DNA of 64,000 bases from contig MCGE01000033.1 of NCBI GenBank assembly GCA_002105175.1, positions 62,001 to 126,000 on the forward strand. The letters run 5' to 3'. Source of the stretch: Absidia repens. Taxonomy: Eukaryota > Mucoromycota > Mucoromycetes > Mucorales > Cunninghamellaceae. Below are positions 12,504 through 23,986 of this stretch, one piece after another. The position numbers were made by a program, and so were the translations under genes. Numbering within the stretch: the first letter of the stretch is position 1; every line of letters starts with the position of its first letter. The notes beneath the pieces were generated by a model, which was given only the letters and a program-made list of their open reading frames with translations, was not told the DNA's origin and made no database searches.

Positions 12504-13528
12504 CGAAAAAGGAGCACTTTTTTTTTTCTGCAACAGTCAACACTATACAGCACTATGTTCAACGTGGAACTCTTCCCATAATATTAACCAATACCATTTA
12601 ACATTGAAAAATGATTGTTATCTTCTATCGTTGCCTTTGCAGACAAGATGGAGCAATTCTCCCTACTTTAGTTAACCCCTAGTCCTTCATTGTAGGATAG
12701 CTTGTCGTCCACTACAGAATAATCTATATTGATTAAAATATTTTCCCTTACGTTATGTTCATCGTACTTCCATATACATTCATACACACACGTCCCATAA
12801 ATGCCTTACCTTTAGATATGTGTCATGATATCGTGCTATCATTAGAGAGTACCATAGTTTATACTACATCTGAATTGACACCGTTCAATAAAATATCTGG
12901 TCTTTTTTTTTACTTTCAGATTGTTTCTCATGTTCTTTGTTGGTTTCGGCTATTGGGTACTCACAGTGTGCAACCATTGATGATTGAAATGCACTGGAAG
13001 ATGTTTTAGTTTATGCGCAGAACGTTTGCTTTGGTGATTGCAAATCATCGATCTCTCAGCCTACCGGCTTCAAATATTAATATGTCCAACATTATTCTCT
13101 TTTCATACTATGCTCTTCTTTTTGACGAGCAAGGATAAAATGATTGGTAATTATTCACTTACTAGTCCTGTCAGCTTTGTATAAACTACTATATTATTTG
13201 TAACGCTCCGTTTTATTTTTATCTTCAATTCCAAAATGGTATCAACATATAGTGGAGACCCTTGCTACAATAACATCAACATATAAAAAAAGAAGACAAA
13301 TCAACATACACAACAGTTTATCATTTTCAAAAAATAGAGACAGTAGTTTAATAGAATGACGGTTTTTATTAAGGCAACTAAAAGAAGTAATAGAATGAAT
13401 GTAAATGATAGGATGATGAATATATGTATATATAATGGTACAGATAATGTAAAAAAGAAAATAATAATAATAATAAAAGTATGCAGATGTAAATTAGATA
13501 AAAATATGTAAGAAGCTGAATTGAAAAA

Positions 13529-14807
13529 CTAAAATACTAGAGGAGGAGGGTGTTCTTCATAATCAGATCCAAGATTCAGAGCTTCCAGGTATGTTGGCAG
13601 GCCTGTATTTCTTTGTGTAGGCAGTCGCAGACATGTATTGCTGCCCATAGCGATGTTTGGATCGTAAGCGAGATCGAAGGAGGCTGATTCGTATGCTGGC
13701 AATTGTTGAGTGGTGAGTGACAGGGCACATATATTGACAGGTACAGCTGTTCGCAGTTGCATCGAATGACCTGTTTGTGTATGATGGAAATCCAAGATAA
13801 ATTTGAATTTGTGCCGCACACGTACCATGTCGTTGTCCATATCGCAATGCATCTCTGTCCCGGTGCTAGGTAAAACCACATCAAACTGTTTCGCCCAGAC
13901 AGTTAATCCACCTTTCAAGTTGTTGTTGTTGTTGTCTTCACTATCGACATGTCGTTGTGGTTGCTGTTGTTCCATTGTTGTTGTTGAAGTCGAAAACTGA
14001 TTCACTTTTGTCGAGAAGAGATGTCGTCCATGAGCCCTTGCATTATCAGTGAGTGTTCCGACCCCCGAGTTCCCCAGTATGATGTATTCCTTTAGGTTGC
14101 AAGTCATCGAATCCAGTTGCAAATGGTCATGTAGTGCTGATATAACAATAGATAAGGTAATGGTGTCCCCGTAAGCATAGATTTTTGCTGGTAAGGATAT
14201 AATCGATTCCAAGTCATTTTGATAGCGTTTGACCATATATACAGGTTCCATGAATTCAGGCGAGTGTGGTGAGTATAATTGTCGAGACAAATGGACTACT
14301 TGTCGTGCAGATTGATTTGGAATAAAAGCTGGTCGTTCCACCAAGGCCTTGAGTTTGTATTCCACTTGATAAAAGTTGATGACATGCGTTGTTTCGGGAA
14401 GACTGCCTTTCAGTACAAATTCAAAATGATAAGAATGATTACCCACAGGAAGTGTATAGAGTTTGGATTGGCGAGGGAGGCAGTCAAAGTGGTGATCCAC
14501 TACCGTATGTTCGTCTTCATGGCAGAGCTGTTCTTGTCCATTACCCACCACTATAATACATATAATGTGAGTATATTATATAATTTATCGGTAATATTTT
14601 CGTAATCAACTTACCTTCTGACCAAGTATGTAGTGATTTCCCGGTAAAGCGTACGCTAATGGACTTGACTTTTAATGGCTGAGTAAGCGTAAATCTTAGG
14701 ACACCCCGTAAAACACAACCAGAGGATTCATAGGCTGAGCCGAACATGATCAAGTTGTCGTTTTCCAGTTCAACAGAGAGCTTCGTTGGTGAACGAATAC
14801 TTTCCAT
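13529..14807 (-). CDS. Arrestin-domain protein (alpha-arrestin type)
   Basis: Two exons (14807-14615, 14550-13529) encode 404 residues. The N-terminal half has arrestin beta-sandwich signatures ('SSGCVLRGVLRFTLTQPLKV', 'KSISVRFTGKSLHTW', 'FEFVLKGSLPETTH'), and residues ~170-340 fit the C-terminal arrestin domain with an inserted Gln/Asn-rich loop. Alpha-arrestins recruit Rsp5-type ubiquitin ligases to plasma-membrane transporters to trigger endocytosis. Two LPxY motifs near the C-terminus, LPAY (about 348) and LPTY (about 382), are plausible WW-domain binding sites; a PPxY is not seen. The protein is short compared with Saccharomyces ARTs but normal for basal-fungal and animal ARRDC proteins. 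The specific cargo cannot be inferred. Confidence 0.85.
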
Positions 14808-15041
14808 AGTTCAATGGGAGGAAGGGACAATGAAAATGTATGTACAATATATCTAGGGTATAACAAAAGTGAAAGGAAAAAGGTTGATTTCCAAAAAAAA
14901 AAAGTCAAAAATAGCATGCTGTGTTTCAAAATATTTTATTTTTTTCAAAAAATATCTACAAAAGCTATATTCTATTAAAAATCTATAATCTACAGTAATG
15001 CCCCCCTAATTAAAGTCAGTCAACCATCCTTCTCACGTCTT

Positions 15042-17967
15042 TCACGCCCGTTGTTCGGTTTGTTTTGATTTTTTCGGCCGGTGTTTCATGGGTTGGTGCT
15101 TTTGGCCCCGCTTTTTATACTTGTGAACCAAACTTGACTGGGATAAACTCTGATCAATCAATTGTTCACACCTTTGTTTGACTTCCGTGGATTCTTCTTG
15201 TAATGTCACAAATGTATCTGGGAATCGTAAGCTAATAATTCAAATTTAGTATTATTATAAATCATATCGAAAGAAAAAAAAATCACCGTTCTGTTATGCC
15301 TTACCTAAGCCACATATACATCATAATCTTCTTGTGCGAGGTTTCCAGCGTATTCAACAGATCAGGGGTAGCAACGACGTCAGCTGGAGGAAGGTTTATC
15401 AATTCAGACAAGGTAAGAATGCCATTATTGCTATGAGTCTTGGCCATATGATACGCCATTTCCATCACTTCATCGTTTCTTGTGTTGACTGGTGCTGTGA
15501 CAAATTGGTATCGATCACGAAGTGGTAAATTGATGTTTTCAATTTTGTCGGCAATCAACTATTGATGAAAAATCAAAGCAAATGTAAACCCACATTAGTA
15601 ATCCATTCCCCATGATTACTTTTTTTAATTTATATGACCTACCTTTTGGTCATTAAAGTTGCATAAAAAGTAGTTACCATCCAATGAGGCCAGATCTTCA
15701 AATTTTTGCTATACCATTAGCAGAAAAAGAAAAACGGTTAACTTGCTTGTCTTCCATGCGCATTCCTTCAACCATCTCCCTTCCTTCTCTTATTATCATC
15801 ATCCTTACCAAGACCGAAGAGTATTTTTCATCGGGCATTTGAAGAGCAAACAGTTCAACAATATCTACAGTCGGTTGCAACCCAGCAAGCTACATAAAAA
15901 GTAACAATAAAAATGAGTACCATGCCATACAACTATCCTCCTCCTCTCCCCCCCCCCCTTAAAATTTTTTTTTAAATTACCTCCAAAGGCACGATGGGCG
16001 ATTCCAAACATTGTTCCACGTATTGCATATCCTTATCGAACAATCTATAAAATTATAAGTAATATAGTCGAGTGGTTAAATCCAATTGTGATATCCATTT
16101 CATCATTGTCTGTCAAGTTCTTACGTTGTTACTTCACCAGACGCATATGCTGTTCCAAATCGACCGGCCCTGCCAGCAATTTGCTTCAATTGAGGTATGT
16201 GCATATACCTGGTTTGTCGCCCATCAAATTTTGTCACCGTCGAGAAGACAACACGTTTGATATTCCTATGATAAATCGTCATCGTCGTCATCATCATTAG
16301 TGGTCTGCCTTTTCATATTATCTCTCGACCCCCATCCTTTTTCTTATATATTTATATTGCTTACAAATTCAGTCCCATACCAACAGCGTCAGAAGCCACC
16401 AATACACTGGCAGGCGACTTGGGATCATTGAATGATTTGGCTTGCAATGCACGAGTTTCTTTATAAACCCCCGCCCCGAAAAGAAATAACAGAAAACGTC
16501 AGTTAACCAATTTGAATAATGTATCCACCATCTCTTAAGTCTTCTTTTTTTCTTTTTTTTATTACCTGGAGGCAGACCACCATAGGCTACGGCACATTGT
16601 AATCCTGTTTCCTTTTCAATTTTTTCCTTGATGGCGAAGATCGACTGTCTAGAAAAGGCCACGACACAATCCCCCTTTTGGACATTTTTCAAGCTTCCAT
16701 GTAAAGAATCCGTAGCCAGGGCCACAGGCGTCAACCGTTCGTATTCATTGACAATGACTTGTTCACCGAGATGTTCACATATTTTCTTGATCAAAGGTAC
16801 AGCAGCGGCTTCCCCACAGAGATGAATTTCTTTCGCCTTGAGTCCCAGGAGCGCCTGAGTCCAAGCCCAGCCACGATAGGGGTCGGCAATCAATTGGATT
16901 TCATCAATCACCGCGACTTCCAGAGGTTTGGCCAAATTGGCCATTTCCACCGTCGAACTGGTCAGTGCTGCCGTTGGTGACACTTCCCGCCGTTCTTCCC
17001 CTGTCAATAAATTGCATGCGATCCCTTGCTGATTCATCTTGTCGAAGATCTCGTGAGCCAGAAGTCGAAGTGGACCACAATAAATCCCAGATTCCGCTGA
17101 CTGGAGACGTTGGATGGCACGGTATGTCTTGCCACTGTTCGTCGGGCCTACATGAAGGATAATCTTGCGTTGCATTTGTCGAGCTTCTGGAAACCATTCG
17201 GATGGGAATCGCATGTCGCTGAGTTTTCGTAACGAGCTGTATTCATTGAGGACTTCTTGAGGCATTGATGGTTCCGCATATTCATAGAAGGACGACATGA
17301 TCAACCGTTGAACGCCCTCTAATTATAGTTCCAAAGCAAAGAAGATGAAGAAAAAAAAAATAAAGAAGAAAAAAGGGTAGGGTGGTCAGGTATGTGTTTT
17401 TTCATGTAGGTAGTAGTTGTTACATTTGACCAGGGTTGGACTTACCTACACCTTCTTCATTGTAGATCTTGTGCACCAAGTTTGCTTTCAACCGGGGAAT
17501 GCCACCCGCCAGGGCTTCAGTGACAAACCGTTCTGATATATTTGTAAATAATTTCGTAGAGATCCCCATACTTCGCGCCTTCTTCCTCGCTGCAGAGTCC
17601 TTTGGGAATTTTGACACCAGTTTGGCTACCACTGCAACACCCCCCGCCCAAAAAAAAAAAAAAGTCAACTGGTCAGTAAAAAAACAAAACAAAATAATAA
17701 ATCGACAACAGATCAACGCTTACATGCTTCACGGGAATTACGAGGTCTGAATTTCGAATTTGAGTTGCGTATTGGTTGTATTTTTTCCAGGAGGGCAGCC
17801 AAGGACTTGCTTGGCTTGAATGATTCATTGTATTTTGCATATTGGCATGATGTTGTGGAAGTGAAGGAGCGTTGACTTTGGCATAAAAGCGTCTCGGATG
17901 AATATAAGTAGCGGCAACCCACTGAAGATACCAAACGAGGTCCAGTTCGATAAATGGGCAAGAGCAT
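15042..17967 (-). CDS. SUV3: Mitochondrial ATP-dependent RNA helicase SUV3
   Basis: Ten exons (17967-17724, 17631-17446, 17318-16566, 16458-16365, 16265-16125, 16044-15981, 15889-15809, 15708-15643, 15558-15305, 15231-15042) give 690 residues in one frame. The N-terminus ([17 protein letters not shown]...) is basic and hydroxyl-rich, fitting a mitochondrial presequence. Helicase motifs are clear: Walker A GPTNSGKT (about 201-208), DEIQ motif II, '[13 protein letters not shown]' and [10 protein letters not shown] (motif VI). The SUV3-specific C-terminal region follows, with a Lys/Arg-rich tail. Suv3 unwinds RNA for the mitochondrial degradosome together with an exoribonuclease. Length is close to the yeast enzyme (737). 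The start at 17967 is favoured over in-frame upstream ATGs because it begins the basic presequence. Confidence 0.94.
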
Positions 17968-18704
17968 GAAAGAGATAATAAAAGAAAGTGATAGAGAAGA
18001 AAGATTTTTTTTTTGAGAAAAAACAATAGGGAAAACAAGCGGAGACGGAAATTCTGACAGTGGGCAAAGGAAAACGGTCAATGCATATTAGTGACATGGC
18101 GTTCAGCAGTAATTATATTGAAGGAATATTTCGCACATCTATTACTATAGTGAAATATAAATAAAAAATTACACTTATTCAATTCAATTTTATTTTTATC
18201 GTCATCTATTGACCATTCGTAAACCTTAGAACTACGGGGTAATTAAATGGTAGAGGGTTGAGCCACATGGCAAAATATTTAGCATTTGTATTCCAGTCAT
18301 TTACAAGGTTCAAGGGTCTTTGGAGGGACCGTTTCCACCAAAACCTTATCTTCATGTAGTAAAAAGGCCGTCATTAAATCTGCCCTTAATTTAAGCGAAT
18401 GGCAGCTGTATGCTTATACAATTCGACAGTCAAGTATTTTTGACATCGTGGTACAAAGTTAGTATTGATGATAATACAATGCATTTTAGCCACAAAACAC
18501 ACACAAAAAAAACCACAAGCAATTAAACATATAAATTGTAGATGTAATGATAAAAATAGGAGTTAATGTTTATTTTGATCAAAAACGTGGACAAAAAAAT
18601 AGAGGCAGCATAATTTTAATGGAAGAGAGGATATAAACTATACTATGAACTAAAAGGATATACAAATAAAAAACTAGAGACAAAAGTAAATAAATATAGA
18701 GAGT
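17968..18704. other. Intergenic region 5' of SUV3
   Basis: AT-rich, no gene seen. It contains the SUV3 upstream region and the 3' flank of the four-TM gene. A few AATAAA-like words occur on both strands. Confidence 0.5.
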
Positions 18705-19911
18705 TTAAGACCGTATTTTGGACCAAAGAGAAGATAATGCGTTGGTGGTGACTTGAGCCAGTGTTTGTTGGTTATTATCAGATGGAGGAGGAGCAGGATA
18801 ATTGCCTTGTTCCTTGCTTGGTTTGATGTTCATCATGCCGTTCATACTATTTAGATTTGCCATTCTTGCCGAGTCTTCTATAGCGCCTTGCTGTAATTCC
18901 GAAGTGAATAGGACTAGCACCTTTTGTTCATAGGACCAAAGACAAGTAGCCCAATATACCTTAGTAAAAACATATAAACATTCATGTCATGTCAGTATCT
19001 TATTGACTTCGGTTTGTTTCGAACATGTTTAAGACTTACATAACAAACAGCAATCATCACAAAGGTAATTACCGAGAATTTGACCTCGTCTTGCCATAAT
19101 CTAGTACAGTTATACAAATCTGATCCAGGTACGTTGGGTGAAAAAGTGAGCTGGACAGTGGTTCCGTTGTTGCTGTTACTTGCGATGACATTTGACAATT
19201 CAGAATTGACGGCGTCTCGTGATTTATCAATACACCAGTCTTGAAATTGAGATTGTTGAACACCGAATAGCACCATGTTGACAAAATAATCAATCAAGAA
19301 TGTGATCACCATCAGCCATACAGACCTATGCGCAAAGCTGAGTGATCCAGGCATATTCTAACAAAAAGAAAAGGGCATGTTAGAAAAGAAAAATACTCCA
19401 TTCTATTATTTTGACCTACCACAAACACCGCGAAGAATGCAAAAAGAGCCACAAGCACAAATATCAGACAAATAGCTCCCTGTATTAATAAGGCTGTACG
19501 ATCTATGTATGAGAATATAGCTAAAAAAACAAAAAACAAAGTTATTGTAAAGAAATAATGGTGGAGGGGATAACAGGAAATATCCTTGATATATTAAAGA
19601 AATCCAAACTTACGGCTACGGCCCTGAAACGCCAAAATACAGCCATAAAGGTTAAGACCCTATTTGTAAAAAAGAAGAGACCAATTAGTATAGATAATAC
19701 TATAAAAATACTTTTTTTTTTTTTTTTTTTTTTTAGCAAAAGAGTGAGCACTCACCGTCCATATAAAACAAGCTACAGTACAACCACCTCTTAAGGACAT
19801 ACAACCACAGAATTTTCGAGTATAAGAATGAGCAGCATGGAGAGTTCGTGATCGTTGTTGAGGAAGAATATCTGGATAAGGATACATCCATGTTGGGAGA
19901 TGTCGAATCAT
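18705..19911 (-). CDS. Four-transmembrane protein of unknown function
   Basis: Five exons (19911-19756, 19659-19614, 19520-19420, 19357-19040, 18959-18705) encode 291 residues. Hydrophobic segments lie at about residues 43-63, 76-101, 113-134 and 194-216. The ~60-residue stretch between TM3 and TM4 contains Asn-rich sequence with two N-x-T/S sites (NGT, NCT) and Cys residues, so it is probably lumenal or extracellular. The tail is polar with PAPPPSDNNQQ. The topology recalls tetraspanin-like or MARVEL-like proteins, but the tetraspanin CCG motif is absent and I do not recognise the family. The 46-nt second exon is short but is needed to keep the frame and complete TM1. Confidence 0.78.
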
Positions 19912-21628
19912 TTTTTCGAGAGTATGTATATAATTATTATTTTGTATGAAGAAAAAAGAAAATGAGAAAAGATAAGAGAAAACCCAAGGAAGCCACATCT
20001 GCTGCATTTTTTTCTTTTTTTAATATCAACAACAACTTACCAAAAAGGTAAAATGCGGCATTTGAAAAATCCCTTTAATGATCACCCAAATAGTTATTGA
20101 ATGATAGTAATTTAAGGCTCTACGACTGAAATGGGAAAGGGATGTGTATGTGTGTGTGTATGTGTTCCAATATTTGACATCATTATCATCATCATATTAT
20201 TCAATAAACGTCACCCTATTTTTATTTTCAGCATTGGATCAAGCACCCGCAACTACCCTGACATCACTACAATTGCAGCGTTGGTGGCAGTAGTATAGCA
20301 ATACTTGGAAGGTGGTTCCATAGAAACTCTTCGCAAAACAAGTTGGAGGATCCACGTTTATGTACTATAAGTTCTTTTGAATAAAAAAATCATCATCAAA
20401 GTATCAAAGTTGTCATCAAGTTGTGTAATACAGTAAATTCACAAAAGGCGAATGTTATTTTTATTGGTAAAAATAAGAAGCAAGACATCCCATTAATACA
20501 ATACTCAAGCTATGCCATTAACACTATATATCTGTCACTAATACTATACTGATATAATCAGACCTTGATACGAAACAGTCCATTCATTTGGTGGCACGCC
20601 CACGTCAATCGAGCCATATGTTATCGTCTAAAATAGAAGGGTTGTGGGCAAAAGATGATAAAGGAGAATAAATGATAATAAAAGATCTGTTTATTGCTGT
20701 ATGATATTAAATAAAAACGAAAGAGGTATAATACTACTGATAAGACTAATGATAACGGTGAAGTAGGAAGGTGATCAATATGGTATGGAATCATTTAATT
20801 TTCATTGTTGTCGCTGTCTATATACGTGCACCACAAAGTCAACAGCAGTCTAGAAAGTGGGGATATGAATGGGGAGCCGAAGAATGAGACACATACTAAA
20901 CATATGAGAGACGTATTTTATTCAAATGAATATATAAACTGACATAAAGGTTCTACAATAATAATCAAGGCACCCTCAGGATCCTATATTCAAAATCAAG
21001 AGGTTTCCCCATACATGTTGTAAACCCTGATCTGAAAACGCTTCTAAACTTGTCCTACATCAATGTAAGATCACATCAACCCCAAAAAAGTTGAAGTGGT
21101 GAAGAAGAAAAAAAGAAAATGAAACGAGAGTGGGAGACAATAAATACCTCAGCAAACGGAGTTTTAATAGCATCTGAACTCTTTGGCGACTGTAAAAGCA
21201 ACCATCAAAGTGGCTAATTACACCAAATTGCCCTTGCTATTGCATACTTCATTATTTACCTCCAAGTGGATTTGAGCTGGTATTATAAGACTATTTGTGG
21301 GTCTTTTTTTTTTTTTTTTTTCTTTGTGGTCTGGGGCCACACGTACACTTTTGGACGGGATTTGACCTGCTCTTGTACGCTTACTTGTGTCGCCATTTAC
21401 AGGTCGAAGAGGCCTTTGGTGCACTTCTTGACTGTACTTCCGGTGTGGAACTTTATTCCAGTTCACCAAGCGTCATTTTTCCACTGTTGCTCAAAAAAGA
21501 TAACTACGAGGAGGATATTGAATAGTCGTATTGAAAATTATACTGAGACACGAAAATTGAATATCATATAAATGCGCCCATCATCAAAATAATCGTATAT
21601 AATCATTTCATATTTTCGAAAAAAAAAG
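19912..21628. other. Intergenic region, four-TM gene to hemerythrin gene
   Basis: No gene is supported. It contains a GT-rich microsatellite (about 20142-20163), a copy of the dispersed hairpin repeat (20900-21150) and a less AT-rich stretch at 21320-21480 that can be read open on both strands but matches nothing I recognise. Confidence 0.5.
20900..21150 (-). repeat. Dispersed hairpin-repeat family, copy C
   Basis: In the minus sense this copy has the pyrimidine-rich tract, hairpin region (20997-21046), the 'GATCCTGAGGGTGCC' block and AATAAAA (20915-20922). The CCCGCC-CACGTG block of other copies is missing, so it is truncated at that end. Confidence 0.72.
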
Positions 21629-22243
21629 ATGGCTGACATTAGTAAAGCAGCAAGTAAATTTGGTGAAGCTGTTGGATTAACTGGAGCGCCTGTTTTTATA
21701 AAATCTGACAATGTGATTGACTTGATTCTAAATGACCATCGTGAGGCTAAAAAGTTATATGAAAAATATAAAAACACGGACGAAAAAGAATCAAAAAAGG
21801 CGATTTGCGACGATCTAATCAAAAAATTGGTACAGCATGACGAAGTCGAACAATTACTAGTGTATCCGCTACTAAGAGAAAAAATAGGTGGTAAGATTGG
21901 TGAAGGTCATTATGAACGAAGTTTAGCAGAGCACCAAGAACATCGAGATCTACTCTACAAGGTGAAACAAGCAAACATCAACGATGATTCAGATTTTGAT
22001 CAAAAATTAGAGGATGCAATGCAATCTGTTTTTGATCATGTGAAAAAAGAAGAAAGTGAAGTTTTGCCATTGTTGAAGGAATATATTAATGAAGATGATC
22101 TGAAACGAATTGGGAGCTCATTCAAAGCGCATAAATTGACAGCAGTGACAAGACCTCATCCCGATGCTCCAAGCCAAGGTTTTCCGGCAGCTGTCGCTAA
22201 TGTGATCACTAAACCGTTTGATCTTTATAAGGATTTCATGTAA
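21629..22243 (+). CDS. Hemerythrin HHE cation-binding domain protein
   Basis: A single 204-residue exon. The four-helix HHE pattern is complete: NDHREA (His37), QHDEVEQLLVYP (His70, Glu74), EHQEHRDL (His102, His105) and DHVKKEESEVLP (His137, Glu141) supply the expected diiron ligands. Such fungal cytosolic proteins bind a non-haem diiron site and are linked to oxygen, NO or iron handling; the exact role is unknown. The N-terminus (MADISKAASK...) carries a short amphipathic stretch and the C-terminal ~45 residues are outside the domain. It has no intron, unlike almost all neighbours. The start is the first ATG in the frame after an A-rich leader. Confidence 0.92.
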   Translation: MADISKAASKFGEAVGLTGAPVFIKSDNVIDLILNDHREAKKLYEKYKNTDEKESKKAICDDLIKKLVQHDEVEQLLVYPLLREKIGGKIGEGHYERSLAEHQEHRDLLYKVKQANINDDSDFDQKLEDAMQSVFDHVKKEESEVLPLLKEYINEDDLKRIGSSFKAHKLTAVTRPHPDAPSQGFPAAVANVITKPFDLYKDFM

Positions 22244-22332
22244 TAAATATAAACCAGCCGAGTTCGTTGTTTATAAAACAAAAGGACTATAACTTTCCAA
22301 AATATCCAATAAAATGATTCACTGTCTTGCAT

Positions 22333-22333
<1 letters not shown>

Positions 22334-22370
<37 letters not shown>
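22334..22370. repeat. Poly(T) tract, 37 nt
   Basis: An uninterrupted T run lies ~90 bp downstream of the hemerythrin stop codon. Confidence 0.85.
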
Positions 22371-22371
<1 letters not shown>

Positions 22372-22599
22372 ACACGGGGTAATGCGAAATGACATGTCAG
22401 AGACCTGTAATCGCTTTACTCCATTTATTTTCATCACTAACAAACCCCCAGTGGACATATCATTCAAGTAAAAAATAGTGCAGGCGGCAAAAAATACCAT
22501 AGCTATTTGTTGTCGACATACACACACCAATTTTTTTTCTACGCGGATGTATACACAGTGGACTTAACAAATAATGTAAATATATGACGGAGAGGTTAA

Positions 22600-23150
22600 T
22601 AATAAAAAAGACAATATATATTAAAAGGGAATCTAATATACTGTACAAGACGGACAGGACATGAGAAAGCCTATAAACGGATACCGTTTAGTGAAGCACA
22701 ACAATACTCAGCACTAATCTAAAGTGGGGTGATGGTAGAAAAAAAAAAGGATCTATTGCACAAGACATGAGAGAAACTGTTGCAACGTTTTTTCATTTAA
22801 GCAAGTAAAAAGAGACATATTTTATTCAGTTGAAGATACAAACTATGGACAATCTAACACTAAGTAAGCTAAGCTAATGAAGGCTTCAAACAGCCAACGG
22901 ATGGTTGCTTTGCATCTTGAGTCCAAAATGAAAGGGTTTCCCCATGCAGCTTGTAATCTCTGAGCTGGAAACCCTTCTAAACTAATCCTGACACTTTTCC
23001 GAATTCAACACAGCCCCATAGAAGTTGATTGATGAAGAAAAAAGGTAGGAAAAAAAAAAAAGGAAAGAGAGCAAAAAAAAAAAAAATTGAAAAGACCTGG
23101 GAAAAAATAAATCCACGTGGGCGGGATTTGAAATATTTTCTGTGGCGTTT
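22600..23150 (-). repeat. Dispersed hairpin-repeat family, copy D
   Basis: In the minus sense: TTTCAAATCCCGCC with CACGTG at 23114-23119, a pyrimidine-rich tract, hairpin 22930-22977 (AAGGGTTTCC...GGAAACCCTTT), then AATAAAA at 22819-22826. The following module keeps the 'CATGTCTTGTGCAATAGATC' type block. Confidence 0.82.
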
Positions 23151-23437
23151 GTGCTGAGCTTTAGTTCTGACCATATCCCTGCTTTATTGTAAGTTCCTAA
23201 GGTACAGTATTGTGCTGTAGTATGGCTTTCTTTTCGCACAAAACTCATACATGGGGGGGGTTTATACATACAGATATATATATAGAGTGCATGCGAGTGG
23301 AATCGCCTTACTATCCAAACCATTTCTTTTTGTCATATACACATCCACACACAGACCCCCCCTTTTTTTTAACGTGCTTAGTACACATTCAACAAACACA
23401 TAATGTATACATATAAAAGAGCGCCTGATATAAAAAA

Positions 23438-23590
23438 GAAACAAAAAATATTTTATTCAGATGTGAATACAATCTATGACAGGCTAACACTAAGCAAACT
23501 AAAAAGCGATGCGTAAGGTAAAGGCTGAACCAATGATAGGTCCCAAACCACGATTTTAAAATGAAAGCGGTTCACACAATGTTTGTATTC
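23438..23590 (-). repeat. Dispersed hairpin-repeat fragment D2
   Basis: Contains the TATTTTATTCAGATGTG and 'CTAACACTAAGCAAACTAAA' segments and a degraded AAAATGAAAG block of the repeat family, but the hairpin is incomplete. It lies ~300 bp from copy D. Confidence 0.55.
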
Positions 23591-23986
23591 ATTTTTTAAA
23601 ATATTTTGTATTGTATTTTTTAATTATTTTAAGGTTACCATCACTTCCCTGAAGCTTTAGTTCAAAAAACAAAACAAAAAAAATAATGTGAACGGAATGT
23701 GAGTATGAGTATAATCCCATCTTTTTTTTTTTTTTTTCCTTGCGTATACCCTTTTGACTGAGCACTGGGGGCAAATATTTAGACTCTAAGGGATATCACC
23801 TTCATCAAAACCCACATTTCACAACCAAATCTAACATCTAGTCAATCAAATTTCTCAAAAGGCTCCAGAGGAGCATTAAAGCATTTATTGATCAATAAAA
23901 TAATATAGAGTAAAAAATGACATGCAAAAAGCTACTAAACTAAACACAACCATACCACAAAAAACTAACTAAATTCTACAAAACTA

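Larger units (their letters stand above)
11302..13528. other. Intergenic region, tRNA-Tyr to arrestin gene
   Basis: No gene is seen. The first ~240 bp resemble the region downstream of the other tRNA-Tyr gene (see repeats). About 11830-12500 is a long copy of the dispersed hairpin repeat. The rest (12500-13528) is AT-rich without recognisable content. Confidence 0.6.
22244..23986. other. Intergenic region, hemerythrin gene to HAT-protein gene
   Basis: No gene is supported. It holds a T37 tract (22334-22370), a long repeat copy (22600-23150) and a repeat fragment (23438-23590). Confidence 0.6.

Noticed and set aside
16175..16209. A short intron in SUV3 starting at the GTATATGC after ...RQTR
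   Set aside because: Reading straight through gives [20 protein letters not shown], which matches the helicase motif VI lead-in; splicing would remove conserved residues.
21266..21525. Open frames on both strands in a less AT-rich stretch
   Set aside because: They start in T- or A-runs, have no recognisable motif and no supporting splice structure.
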